From positions 62,105,949-62,169,948 of the forward strand of contig OY987298.1 in NCBI GenBank assembly GCA_963920635.1: DNA of 64,000 bases. Reading direction: 5' to 3'. The translations under genes were made by a program, and so were the position numbers. Within the stretch, counting starts at the first letter, position 1, and every line of letters starts with the position of its first letter. Below the pieces are notes generated by a model. It was not told the origin of the DNA. It saw nothing but the letters and a program-made list of their open reading frames with translations, and did no database searches. The stretch is from Pseudeuparius sepicola (Eukaryota > Arthropoda > Insecta > Coleoptera > Anthribidae). Shown in pieces: positions 10,828-22,392 of this stretch.

Positions 10828-11060
10828 GGCGGCCTAGCCGCAGCCGGGGGGGTCGGGGGACGGGTGCCCCGCGATTCGCGCTCCGGGGCTCCGGGAACGG
10901 CGGTCTCTAAATACCTCGCGCGTGACTTGTCGGGCCTGACGCGTCTGGTTGCGGCCACCGGCAATAAACATCGCACTAAGCAACCGATAGCGGCATGGGC
11001 GTGCACCATGCGGATGCGGAGTGCGACGAGAACGCGCTCTTGAACTTGAAAATGCGAGAT
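10828..11060 (-). promoter_or_regulatory. GC-rich dynein 5' flank / likely promoter
   Basis: The DNA immediately upstream of the dynein start is strongly GC- and CpG-rich against an AT-rich background. It includes CGCGCGTGACTTGTCGGGCC and GCGGTCTCTAAATACCTCGC when read on the plus strand. No TATA box is obvious. The long frames here (10621 +, 10728 -) are composition artefacts. Confidence 0.45.
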
Positions 11061-11189
11061 TTTGTTTGTCATATTTTAGCGGTTCTTTCTTAGCTTATGC
11101 CACGATAAAGTGGATTTGGCAACTATGTGGCAAAGCGAAGCCGGAAAATAAGAAAAACCGGATAAAAAATATGGACGACAAAAAGTGGG

Positions 11190-11896
11190 GAGGTTGGTGC
11201 AACTTTTAGGGCAAAACTTCAAGAATCTATAGAAAACCTCCAAATAAGTAGATTTATTGTTACTCTTGTCTTTTATTTTTTTCGAAATGTAGGTACCTTG
11301 GTACCTACCGTTTATGCAAAATTCGTTTTTTGTGGGTTTTTAAATTTGTTTATGAGAAGAAAATTGAAGTAAGTCTAGGCTTTTGAAATTTTGAACACCT
11401 ACTCAGTTCTTAATTCTGAACAACTTTTCTTAATAACATTTTGCCGTAAAATCACAAAACGGGTTTCTAGATTCGAAAAATCATATATTTTAAAAATAAA
11501 AAAAATCTCACCAATAAAGTGCCCTTCATGTAGGTTCTACGGCAAAATATTATTAAGGAAACTTGTTCCGAATTAAAAAGTGAGTATGTGCGCAAAATTT
11601 CAAAAGCCTGCGCTTACTTTGATTTTCTTCTGCTCCAAAATTTTTCTTACACAATATTTTTTATAAAAAAAAAGTCCAAAGTAGTTTTTTTTTAAGAATT
11701 GATTGAGAAATTTAGGGAAGGAAAAAACCTTTTCTTCCGTTAGGAAAAATAAAGGAACATTTGAAAAGAAAGTCAACTTTGACGCCCTGTATAACGAAAT
11801 CCGTTAAGATTTCGATACATTCTACTTATCAATCCACTTATTTTTATGTTTTCTATAGATTCCTGAAGTTTTGCCCCTAAAAGTTGTACCACCCTG
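11190..11896. mobile_element. CAGGGTGG-type foldback MITE
   Basis: Right end GCCCCTAAAAGTTGTACCAC then CCTG and TA. The left arm GGTGCAACTTTTAGGGC has lost the last bases. Inner blocks also mirror (GAATCTATAGAAAACCTCC and GTTTTCTATAGATTCCTG). A third inner block (CAACTTTTCTTAATAACATTTTGCCG and a mirrored counterpart near 11545) forms a nested hairpin. Confidence 0.65.
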
Positions 11897-12179
11897 TATA
11901 CAGCAACGTCAGCACCAGTCGGCAACGTCCGCGTTGCCTGGGTAAAGTGATTTTGTTCCGAAAAAAACTGAACTTTTCCGCACTTGTGCTGCAAAGTCAC
12001 TTTTCTGTGCGTTTTTTAAGATATTAAAATTAATGTTATACTTATTGGCGTTTTTTATAGGGATAATCACTAGATACATTTTTGCTTGCCACGCATCTGT
12101 AGCAAGGCCTACTATAAAGACAGGCCCTGGCGCACAAAAAATCACGTGACCATCTTAGTCAGACGTTACATGTCATTTG

Positions 12180-12640
12180 TCATATAACTGAAAGCGGCAG
12201 CTTGGGTTTTGAGCACGATACTCGTGGTTTTGAGAAGTTTTCATTGTTAGTGTTTTTAAACGTCTTAGTTTATATTTTAGAAACAAGTTTGTGTCTAGTG
12301 CCCGTGTGTCCTGGCGGAGGGGAACCGCCCAGGTGTTATTATATGGCGTCTGGGTGGGAGTCGTCCAAGAGTATTGGTGCCGTTCGCACCGACTCGTGAG
12401 CGCTGTAAAGGGGAATTCTCCCCCGAACCACAGAATAGGGAACCCGGAATGGACTATTATGGACATGGACAGTATTGGACAGTGGAGCCTGAGACACAGA
12501 GGGATGAACTGCTTACGGGAGATCCGCGAGTTCAGACGGTCCGGGTGGCTGGAAGCCGTTCCCGTTGACCACGTTCGGGTTTGTGTATTTATTGTATTCA
12601 CCATTCACCTTGTGTGAAATAAATCAGTGTTGTAACGTAC
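12180..12640 (+). other. GC-rich transcript-like unit, unidentified
   Basis: About 12285-12570 is GC-rich, and AATAAA occurs at 12619-12624 after TTGTGTG. Short frames occur on both strands (for example one containing MDYYGHGQYWTVEPETQ on plus), but none resembles a family I know. It could be a solo LTR, a noncoding RNA or a terminal exon. Confidence 0.25.
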
Positions 12641-13718
12641 TAGAGGATTTTCGTTGTCGACCCACGCCCTGATACGGTTTCTATTCGGTCTTTCACGCTG
12701 CCGATCAACTGAGACCTCGTCAGTATTTACAGTATACCTACTGAGGTTACTTTTCATTTTTATTTCGTAAAAAATAACCTAAATACCAAATATTGGGTCT
12801 GTTTATATTATAATTATACTTACATACTACAAAAGCCAGGACGAAAGTGTCGCCATAACAAACATTATTTGTTTTGCCTCGGGATGAAAATTTCCGTTAA
12901 AAATGGATTCGTCAAATCCCAACTGAGATTTAATTTTTAAAAAACCCTTAAGTATGTGTGGCTAACACATTTTCAAGAAAGTGAAACTATAATTAAAGTG
13001 GACAAATGTGTTGTGGGAGGAAAATACCTATAGCTAAAGGAAGGTGATGTCCCAACAATTTTTGAGAATGTGCCAAAATATTGATAGTGCAGTGCCGTTT
13101 AACTCTCAGCCTAAAATAGCTGAGGCAGGTTGAAAATTTTGAAAAAACAATTAGAGAAAGCTTGGATGCACAAAACCAATAATGTAATAGATGAAAGAAA
13201 ACTTGCCAAATTGTTACGAAATTTGTTTTTTCTACTTATCTCCAAAAATGCCTTTTATTATATACGACTAAGTTGGTCTTTATCGTTGGCCTCGATCTGT
13301 AGTGTATGGTCATTTTATTAGTTTAATATTAGTCCTCGCCTTAGACGCCCATGACCCATCACTTGTAAACCTATGAATGGGTTGGTATAATAAAATTCAT
13401 CATGATCGATACTGGTGTTAAGTGGTACTGGATGTATTCATTCGCCACCAAACTTCTGTCGGGATTGGGGTTGGAAAGTTTTCACATTGTTTTAGATAGA
13501 TAAAGCTCGTGTTTTGTAATGGGTTTTATTCATGCAATGTAAATCCGAAGTCATGCTATAGTTAGGTCTTGGAGACTTGTAAAGTGCCAATTTAGGCATG
13601 GAATGTATGTTGGATACATCCATAAGATACAAAATCGAATCAGTTAATTTAAATATTCTTATTTATAAATAAGAATGGTAAAATAACTGCTTTATGGAAT
13701 ACTTAAACGATATTTATA
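12641..13718. other. No feature recognised
   Basis: AT-rich DNA. I see no coding signal, terminal repeat or RNA gene in it. Confidence 0.5.
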
Positions 13719-14879
13719 CAGGGTGGCCAAACGAAAAGGTAACAGACCCAATAACGGGTAAGGAAATTTTTTCTGGGAAAAACGCAAAAACACGTCGATT
13801 TTGTTTGGAAAGGGGACATCTTTCAGGTTGAATTTTATACCCCTAATCACAACCCCCTAAGTGGGGTAGCCACCCTTTCGAGAATTTCAAATGGAACGGG
13901 GGGGTCGAGCGATACATCATTGGAAAGAGCTTTCAATTCTATATACATCGGTGCTTCGTTTTTGCGATTCTACTGTCTCGTTCAAAAGTTATGAATATTT
14001 TACTATGGAATTGAAATTCAGCTCATAATTGACGGAAAAAATTGTCCGACGAAAAGGCATACTGCTTAAAAGTGTCGCATCTTTTTTGCTTTAATTTGGT
14101 AGTTCCAACAACGGATTGTCAACGAATGTCGTCAAATCACGCCTCAGATGCTTCAAAATGTACGCGAGCGTTTTGAACAAAATCTGTATTATTGTATGGA
14201 GGTGGGGGGAGAGCATTTGCAGCATTTAATAAACTAACAGGTACCTATTTTAGTTGTGTTTCCCTTCATTAGCAAACTTTTCCAAAATTAGATCCCTTTA
14301 ACTGAAATTAAATTCAAAACATATTAACGAAAATTTTTGTTCGATATTCTACATCATGTGTTTTAAATAAATGAAAAAAAAACAAAATTCACCGTCGATT
14401 GCACAGGGAGTGAAAAGGACTGTCCAATGACAGCTTCACCCTCCTTTCCATTAGAAGTTTTTAAAGGGATGCATCCCCATCGTGGGGGTTGCAGCGGGAA
14501 CTATCAAATTTAAGCAAAAAATATGCAACACTTTTAAGTTGCCGTTTCGTCGGACAATTTTTTCCGTCAATTATGAGCTGAATTTCAATTTCATAGTAAA
14601 ATATTCATAACTTTTGAACGAGACAGTAGAATCGCAAAAACGAAGCACCGATGTATAGAGAATTGAAAGCTCTTTCCAATGATGTATCGCTCGACTCCCC
14701 GTTCTATTTGAAATTCTCGAAAGGGTGGCTACCCCACTTACGGGGTTGTGATTAGGGGTATAAAATTCAACCTGAAAGATGTCCCCATTCCAAACAAAAT
14801 CGACGTGTTTTTGCGTTTTTCCCAGGAAAAATTTCCTGACCCGTTATTGGGTCTGTTACCTTTTCGTTTGGCCACCCTG
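13719..14879. mobile_element. CAGGGTGGCCAAACG foldback MITE with a transposase tail in its loop
   Basis: Ends CAGGGTGGCCAAACGAAAAG and its complement, flanked by TA at 13717-13718 and 14880-14881. The arms pair over about 390 bp each. The loop (about 14100-14500) keeps the 3' end of a transposase gene, listed separately. The element is 1,161 bp. Confidence 0.85.
14112..14237 (+). pseudogene. Tc1/mariner (DUF4817-type) transposase, C-terminal remnant
   Basis: The frame reads RIVNECRQITPQMLQNVRER, then FEQNLYYCMEVGGEHLQHLI, N and a stop. This is the characteristic end of insect DUF4817-type transposases: an ITPEML..VR..F..RL..C...GGxHFEHLL pattern. The upstream catalytic domain is missing, since the arm of the palindrome begins there. 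The fragment shows which transposase family built this MITE. Confidence 0.75.
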
Positions 14880-14881
14880 TA

Positions 14882-15789
14882 TATATTCAAAACACTTTTG
14901 GATTCTTTTCAAATCGGAAAGATAGGAGACTTTTGTTATCATTGGCAAACTAAAAAAATATATCCTATTAATTAATCTTTTACGCTTCAAGCAGAATAAA
15001 TCAATGTATTATTCTAGTCTCTTCTAAATCCATGTCACGTGAATCGACGAAATTTATGGTTTAAAAATGGCCCTAAAATTCGTCTAATAAAATTTTTCAA
15101 TACGTCCAACAAAAAAAATAAGTTATACAGTTCACAACTATAGAATGTATTCGGCCAGGTAGAAATTATTCTTTTGAAACTACACGGCAGGTTTGCAAAT
15201 CGTTACAAAATGATTTACCGAATATAGTATCCATTATAATTCCCCTCATGTGAACGTATCGATAAATAGTTTATCATAAAATTTAAAAACAATACACTGC
15301 ATTCTCTGAATGCGCAAAGTGATCTATCAATTTTGGACATTAACGAGGTTGGGGCCTTGCTTCTCCATAGAAATTTGTCAATTTAATAGATACAACAACT
15401 GGTCAATATTGCTAGTTTTATCATTTGTATCCCAAATGATCCCTAATTGTAGGTACTGAATGAATCATTTTACACCTTGTATACCTTTCATGAAGATGTT
15501 CTAATAAATTTATAATTTACCAATTATGACGGCAAACGAGAGGTGGGGTGGGTGATTGACATAATAGTCCACCCGTATGTCATGTGTAAATTTCTTTAAT
15601 TCTGGAATAAATGATTGATAGGGCCTGGCGATGGCATCTTAGAAGGCTCCAAGTTGAATAAAGCAAGCGGCAGATATAGTTAGCGCTCGGAATAAATTCT
15701 TCGTTGACAGTAGCGAAGCGAAGTCCAGCAAAATTAATATTTCAAAGAATTTTTGAACAAATGGTGCAAAGTGCAAACCAAACAAATGA
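14882..15789. other. No feature recognised
   Basis: AT-rich DNA without a convincing open frame, terminal repeat or RNA gene. Confidence 0.5.
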
Positions 15790-15895
15790 ATGTTATACCG
15801 TACATCCAGTCAGTAGCTTAGTTGGTTAAGTGCCTACGGCTACAGTAGGAGTCCCGTGATCGAGTCCCGGCTGGATTGCATTTTTTTTTCAATTG
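15790..15895 (+). repeat. tRNA-derived SINE-like unit
   Basis: Contains TAGCTTAGTTGGTTAAGTG (A-box-like), then GATCGAGTCCCGGCTGGA (B-box-like) and a poly-T/CAATTGA tail. The sequence matches the head at 16448-16535. Confidence 0.6.
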
Positions 15896-16125
15896 ACATA
15901 TTTTATCGGATATGCCACTAAAACATCCATTATTATTTATAATTACAGGTATTAAAAAATCTTTCTTTGATTATATTAACATTAACCGTCACCAAACCGC
16001 AAAGTAGTTACGCCGCCGCCCGACTCATGCTGCTCGACTCCGCACACCGTTGCCATTTTTCCTCCCGCTTAAAATTAATCCCATTTCAGTAATAAATTAT
16101 GTTTAGTGGTGTACCAGGTAAACAA

Positions 16126-16545
16126 TATCAATTGAAAAAAAAATGCACTCCAGACGGGACTCAAACCCGGTACTCCTACTGTATGGGATAGGTGTTATTT
16201 ATTCCAATTTATATTAGTTATTAGCGGTGAGATGTGGGAGACTTCGGCGTCTTCTACAGCTACTAGAAGGCCTGTAGGGTAACCATTCATTATTCTTGTT
16301 ACGTGAACTAATAACCAGCAATAATGAAGGGTTACTCTACATCCTCTAGCCCCTTCTAGTAGCTGTAGCAGACGCCGAAGTCTCGTACATCTCACCGCTA
16401 TACTAACTAATATCAATTGGAATAAATAACACCTAGCCGATGGAACCCGTATCTCTGGTAGCTTAGTTGGTTAAGTGCTTATGACCACAGTAGGAGTCCC
16501 GGTTCGAGTCCCGGCTGGAGTGCATTTTTTTTTTCAATTGATAGA
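16126..16545. repeat. Two SINE-like units around a 230-bp palindrome
   Basis: A reverse-orientation head fragment (16126-16190, TGCACTCCAGACGGGACTC) and a forward head (16448-16535, GGTAGCTTAGTTGGTTAAGT with GGTTCGAGTCCCGGCTGGAG) flank a palindrome at about 16199-16430. The arms of the palindrome carry GCGGTGAGATGT and its complement. CAATTGA occurs at both outer ends. The copy at 361-505 shows that the palindrome arm is normally the 5' part of the same repeat. Confidence 0.6.
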
Positions 16546-16551
16546 GGAAGA

Positions 16552-19310
16552 GACCCAAATTTGAGATAGGTGCCTAATTCGAGATAGCTCCTTATATTAA
16601 AGGATATGTAACGCCATCTAACCTAGACTAATTAAAATAAACTGGGGTGCAGTGATAAAGTGGCAATTGAGCGCTTCAGTTCGTTTGTTTCTGTACATAA
16701 GCACGTTTGTTGTCATTTGACTCGTAAAGTTTTTTTTATAGTGTAACTAAACCGGCATTTACAGTCAAGGTGAAGTGTAATAGTATATTACATAGCGAGA
16801 GTTGTAAACAGCTTATTACGTATGAGTGGAAAAGTTGCGCACGAGCCGCGCAGCGGCGAGTGCTGTAATTCCACGAGTATGTAATAAGCTTACAACTCGA
16901 GTTTTGTATTATAATTTTTCTTTGACGAAATAAAAACTATTATAATAGATAAACTATACTTCTGATTATCTGTCAGGCAACAATTAGTATGTTGGTTAGT
17001 TGCTATGGTGACGCGGATGCCGCGCTAATAAGGCACCCGTGATAATTGCGTTTTAATTAAGAACAGATACGTAATTTTTTTTTTCCACTACTAACCCTAA
17101 AAAGCATGTATTATTGACCCATCATTAACCCGAGAAGTTGATTTTCTCTCCCGAGGTCAATAGTAATTTATTACCACAAAACAGAAATCTAACCTTCCCT
17201 TCCCCCACCTCCACCTAACCGTTCTAACCTAAAATTAGTAACAACTGCTGATGAAACAACGTTTATTTAAGTATTTGGGAAAACAAAAATTACAAATTAC
17301 AACTAAAACTAATTATTATTATTAATGTAATAATTGACTGTGCAATTGTAACAAGTCATATTAATTAAACCTGTTGCAGTGCTTGTATTTGTAACCGGAA
17401 TATTAATGTGTTGATTGTTTACCTAAGTGAATATTATCCGATATTTTTTGTGTAACACTGGCGGGATTTCTCGATTCTATATTAGCAAAGAAACTAGAAC
17501 TACCAATATCAAATAACTGTTCATCACGAGGTTCATTATGGCTATCATTTGGATGGATAGTGTTATCGCTCTGCGCAACTACAGGTACTGATGTAGCACT
17601 GTAAACTGGCCCTTGAACCATTTTAGCTATTCTTTTTTTAGAAGCCAGAGATTCTTCAATATACCCTTCGGCAACAGTGGAAGATTTCCAACCTCCGTGC
17701 TGTTTTACACGCCACCATTTTCCGCTAAAATAGTGGCCGAAGTCCTTCTGAATGAATGGCCAGTGTATCTCTCTGGTTCTGATAGTCCCGCAAGAAACTT
17801 GCAATCACTTTTGGCATCTTACTTATTGTATTATGGCCAATGTTCTGTCGTGTCGGCTTATTGTTCCGCAAAGTAATAAATAAGCGTGGTAAATCTGGAG
17901 TAGGCCGTTTTTGAATATACTTTTTAACAACTTCGACCCAAACTGGCTTCATGATAACAAACTTTCGTGATTCCATTTTTATTAGTAGAAATATCAATAA
18001 CGATCATATCGTCTCGAACATCCAAGTCTCTTCGAAGCATATTACAAAGTTCGTCTGTTCTACATGCACCAGCAACTGCGATAACAAGTACAACCTAGTA
18101 AGTAATAAAATAAATTGTTTATTGTAGATATATATGTAAATATATGTAAAGTAGAACGATGCATGTTTAGGTAGGTACCTTTGCTGTTAAAAACACTTCG
18201 TCTGGTGCGTCTCTCAAAAATCGTGCAATTTCATCTTCTTTAAAAACAAGTGATTTTTTCGCTACATAATTAGTATTTTGCCTTTTCAAAAATGCTACCA
18301 GTTTAAAATACTTCGAAATGTCAATATTTTCCTTCAATGAAATCGTGGATATTAACATAGAAAACGTTGCCCACAAGCTTGATGATTTCTTGTTTTCAGC
18401 TTGCGTTTGAAAATATACTATAATATGTTTTCAGAAATTGTTTCAATATTCTTCATTTTGCACCAGTCTTTAAACATTGTATAAGTTTTTAAGTAAACAC
18501 TTTTCGACTTTTGTGGAAGCAACTGATCATTAATCTTTTGTGCCTCTTCTCTAATTTCCGGAGGAGTGTAGAATATGTTTGGCGAAGATGAGCCATCATG
18601 ATAACACATTTTTCACAAAAATAATATAAACTCACAGTTGATTTAGTCAAGAATAAATAATAATAATAATAATAATAATTAATGGCTAAATTTGACAGAT
18701 AACAGTAAAGAAACTTCATTTGATGAAACAAAAATCAAGGCTAACTTGATTTGTGATTAAATAATATGAAGAAAAAACAAAGGTAAGTTTACTATTAAAA
18801 ATGCTTTAAAATTTTTTACAATAATAATATTTTTATGGAGTGTTAGTAGTGGAAAAATATTTGTATGGATTGTTAGTAGTGGAAAAAATTGTATATTAAC
18901 CACGGTTTAGACAGCTATTATTGCCCTCACGTCTTAAATCCCGAGGCAACGCCGACGTTCGGGTCAATAATAGCCTCTGTCTAAACCTTGGTTAATTAAT
19001 ATACTATTATTACGTGTCAGTCATTACGTCTCAGTGTTCGTAACAATGAACTTACTTATAACCTAAACCGTCACTTAATAGGTATGTTACTAGCATAGGA
19101 GTAGAAGCCAAAATTATGTGTCTTAGTTAGTACTTATAGAATGATATTTCATTGAAATCTGGCACTATTTTTTCATAACTGACCTAAAATACTATTGTCA
19201 ATTTTTTATACTGAAAATTCCTAATTTGAGATACCAAATGGGTTCTGTCTCCGATCAAATTTGATCGGAGGGTTCTGTAATTGTGACTATCTCAAATTAG
19301 GCACCCAAAC
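16552..19310. mobile_element. Composite element around the Crypton-like pseudogene
   Basis: TTTGAGATAGGTGCCTAATT near 16560 faces CTATCTCAAATTAGGCACCC near 19288, an inverted pair enclosing 2.7 kb. Within it, TTTTTTTTCCACTACTAAC (about 17083) faces GTTAGTAGTGGAAAAA (18843 and 18870). Hairpins lie at 16780-16930 (GAGTTGTAAACAGCTTATTAC) and 18903-18988 (GGTTTAGACAGCTATTATTG). The recombinase pseudogene occupies the middle. Confidence 0.5.
17403..18609 (-). pseudogene. Crypton-like tyrosine recombinase, frameshifted
   Basis: Pieces in order on the minus strand: an N-terminal core-binding region (18609-18180, with KSVYLKTYTMFKDWCK and LWATFSMLISTISLKENIDI); an 84-bp intron (AAG|GTACCT to ACTAG|GTT, 18095-18178); then IAVAGACRTDEL with the catalytic Arg codon at 18059-18061; FVIMKPVWVEVVKKYI; YTGHSFRRTSATIL with the H-x-x-R pair at about 17741-17767; and GGWKSSTVAEGYIEES with the catalytic Tyr at 17661-17663. 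All four catalytic landmarks survive, but at least four frame changes separate them (one near 18418, one near 17985, two near 17700-17810). These recombinases move Crypton DNA by strand exchange without a DDE nuclease. Confidence 0.8.
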
Positions 19311-19514
19311 AATATTTTCATTTTTTGATTACAGATGCCAAAAAACACAAGAAATGGGACTCTCATTAGAAGCTGTAAAGGAAGTGCGTAATTGTTATGT
19401 CTGTCTGTCTCAAATTAGTCAGCCTGTCTCAAAATTAGGCAACCTTTTATTTTATGGGGCAATTGACAAAAAAAAGTTTAAGTTGAATAACGGCAAAGAA
19501 ATAATTTTAAAATA

Positions 19515-19832
19515 TCACTCGGTGTTTGTACAGGGTACTCTGAAAAACCGTATTTTGTGAGTTAGTATAAGCTACGACCGTGAAACTTGATATGTGGGGT
19601 TATTGGATATGGCCAATACGACTGTGCTAATTTTTTCCCTAAAACAATGCCTAATGTACTTTGCAGTTATTGGGAGTCTAATTTTGATCGTGGTAGGTCA
19701 TGGAAAAGACGAATCTGAAAAAAGTAGTGTCAAAATGTAGATCTTTTAAAGAATATATTTAGAAGAATTTTTGAAAATCGGTCAACTGGTAAAAGAATAA
19801 TGAATTGTCTCGACTTGAAATAAAACACACTG
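19515..19832. mobile_element. Half-copy of the 6005-6850 MITE family
   Basis: Shares TAAGCT(A)CGACCGTGAAACT, TGGCCAATACGACTGTGCTA and AAATGTAGATCTTT with the right arm of the 6005-6850 element, and ends AACACACTG then TA. The left arm is missing. Confidence 0.7.
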
Positions 19833-20047
19833 TACATGCATATTATTGTAACAAAATCGTTGGACAAATTGCAGTTACTTTTTTATTATTGGTGGAGTTC
19901 AAATAAAAAGACAACTAATGAATATTTACAAAATTTAATTGAAAACTTCCAAAGTTGTTATTTACAAAATGTATAGAAAATTATTCAGCTTTTACAATCC
20001 GACGAATTACGTGATTAAAAATTAGTTAAATTTAACGTTAGTAGTTG

Positions 20048-21655
20048 TAGGGTTGCCACCTGTCCTTTTTTGAAAAGGACAGTCCTTTTTTTAAACAAAT
20101 TGTCCTTGTGACTTTTTTAGCTCTCAAATGCCCTTTTTAATAACCTTAGTTTTTAGTTTTAGTTCGCGTTCGGAAAGCGGCAAAATATGCTCCACTAGCT
20201 CCTGGTGACCTGACTCCTCGATTATTGTTTTTATCATCGTTGTCGACTGTACTGGATTACTGGTGGTACCTAAGTCCATTTTATTATATTGACATTATCA
20301 AAGATCTATCCGACCCATATATTCAGAGAATGTGTTTGACCTGGACCCAAGATCTGTAAAGTAAGAAGGTTGCCTCTTGTTGAGAGAGAGCATTGTGGAT
20401 GACGTCATGGAAATGCTGGCAATAATCGTCGGCAAGGGCAACACACGAGGGAACGCCAATCACATCATCTGACAGCATTCCTGTGACGTCAGCGTTCGCT
20501 CTCTCTCTACGTTAGTGGACTTAACTTTAGGTTGAACCAGGTTATAAAATTTAAATTTTGAGTAAATTTTACAAATTTATTTATTTGATCAAGGGCGAAA
20601 TTATAAGGTTTTAAGGCACTGTGAACACACCAGATTTTTCTATTATCATCAAAAATTATTTTAATGTTCAATTTCTTATAATCTAACCTAACTTTTTATA
20701 ACCTGGTTAAAATCGGTCATCCGCTTGAATTCGGCCAACGAAAAATACCGGCCGTGGCGCGGCGCGAACTCACGTGACTCTAGGAGTTCTCATTAAGGTT
20801 AGGTAACGAATTGTCTTTGTGTCAAGTATTTAGCAGTTTTATCCTATTAACACAGCTTTTATAGATAGATTTGTTTGTGATAACATGAAATTTCCATACA
20901 CATGAAGAAAATGGTGTGCACACTGCATAGACACCATTAGGTGAATTGCAGAAGAATAAACACTATTTTGGAATCATGGGATGATCTGATCAACCAGCTG
21001 AAGAAGCGAAAATTCTAGATATTATTTTGGAAGAGTATTTTGTAACGTATGCAAGAATGAAAATAGAACATTTTGTTTATAGCTCCAAAGCGAATCAATA
21101 GTCCTCCATATAAAGAAGAAAGTAAAAAATCTAATGCGTTTTATGCTTGCTTAACACTACAACTAGCCATGGACTTCATTCCAAACCAAAAGGTACCAAA
21201 TACTTTTGCTTGCTTTTTAGATTCGCTTTTCTTAAGAAAATGTATGGAAATATGCCATTGAACTTGTCAAATTAGAGGGACATAAACAAATATTTTATTT
21301 TATTTTGGATATTAAATTCGTTGTAACAGACACATTTTCATGTTTTTATTTTATAAAAGATTATGCAACAATGGTGTTTTAACATTAAACCACCGTGTAA
21401 ATTTGTTTCGTCGTGTTGCGCCAGTGGCGATCGCTTGAAATAGCGCTATATGCGTAGTGTTGGTCCAGGTTTGACAAGGGAAATGGAAATGTAACCCAAT
21501 TTTCGCCCACTTTAGTGATTTAATTACTTAGATTTTCGACAAAATTTAAATTTTTAAATGTTTTGATATAATTTAATTTGTAAGAAAATTTCTAGAAGAA
21601 TTTTTGGCAATGTCCTTTTTTCACTTTGCAAAGATGTGGCAACGTGGCAACCCTC
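20048..21655. mobile_element. hAT-type element, TAGGGTTGCCAC ends
   Basis: Left end TAGGGTTGCCACCTGTCCTT and right end AAGATGTGGCAACGTGGCAA then CCCTC. The flanking octamers AGTAGTTG (20040-20047) and ACTAGTTG (21656-21663) differ at one base, fitting the 8-bp target duplication of hAT transposons. Both ends repeat TGTCCTTTTT words. No transposase domain is recognisable in the 1.6 kb. It contains the 20358-20520 repeat, and its 21260-21340 segment matches 38000-38090 in reverse. Confidence 0.7.
20358..20520. repeat. 165-bp conserved repeat with CRE-like sites, copy 1
   Basis: Nearly identical in reverse to 52581-52749. It contains AAGGTTGCCTCTTGTTGAGA, GATGACGTCATG, CTGGCAATAATCGTCGGCAA, TGTGACGTCAGCGTTCGC and a GAGAGAG run at each end. 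The two GACGTCA sites are in opposite halves. No coding frame is shared. Confidence 0.75.
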
Positions 21656-21663
21656 ACTAGTTG

Positions 21664-22392
21664 GTATAAAACTGAAACCGTTTCGAACACTTGACTTGTT
21701 TAATCCTTATTATCTTAGACTACCATTTAAGTAATAGTGGGCTACCTCTGCCTCGACGAAGCTTTGCGACTGCTCAGCCACCCGCCGTCACCCAGACTCC
21801 TTTGAAATCGTACAACTTTCGCAGCTAGCTCTTGTCGGAGGAAAGGTCGTGTGCTTTGAGGATTCAGTGGTGTGCTGATACTAGTCTGGACAGGTGGTTG
21901 TGGTGATGAAGTGGTATTCTTGCTAGTCGTCTCCTTTTTCGATGTTACATGTAAAGGTAAAAAAAGAGACAGTGTCCGTTCCATTACGCAACAGAAAGCT
22001 CTGTGCTTTTACAAAGTTAAAAACTTAAAGTTAAATTAAATGTTACAACAAGACCTGCACAGACCGTGATAGCTATATAGATAGATAATTTTCCAGGAGA
22101 CTAACAAATTGTTAGCAAATCAACCCGTGCTATTCTTGACTTGGAAAAAATGCATTTAGATTTATTAAACGGTATGCACCCTTTAAAACACCAGAAAAGG
22201 CAATTAATGTTAATAAAAACAGTTAATAAAAATATTAGAAAGAACGAAGCAAATAAATAGTTGAACAACCAACAACCGAATACTCAACGATTCAGTGCAA
22301 AAGAATTGATTACGAGTCGATAACGAAACTAATATATTTAATACCCGTGTGCTAATGAATCCAAAAATAGTGAACCTTTTCACCACAAAATA
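21664..22392. other. Unassigned; one Ser/Pro-rich open frame
   Basis: A minus-strand frame at 21742-21984 (80 codons, SSPQPPVQTSISTPLNPQS) is of low complexity and resembles no family I know. It might be an exon or chance. Nothing else is seen. Confidence 0.25.

Noticed and set aside
10621..11072. Long frames on both strands over the GC-rich dynein promoter
   Set aside because: They are open only because of high GC content and overlap the real exon 1 in antisense. No family motif.
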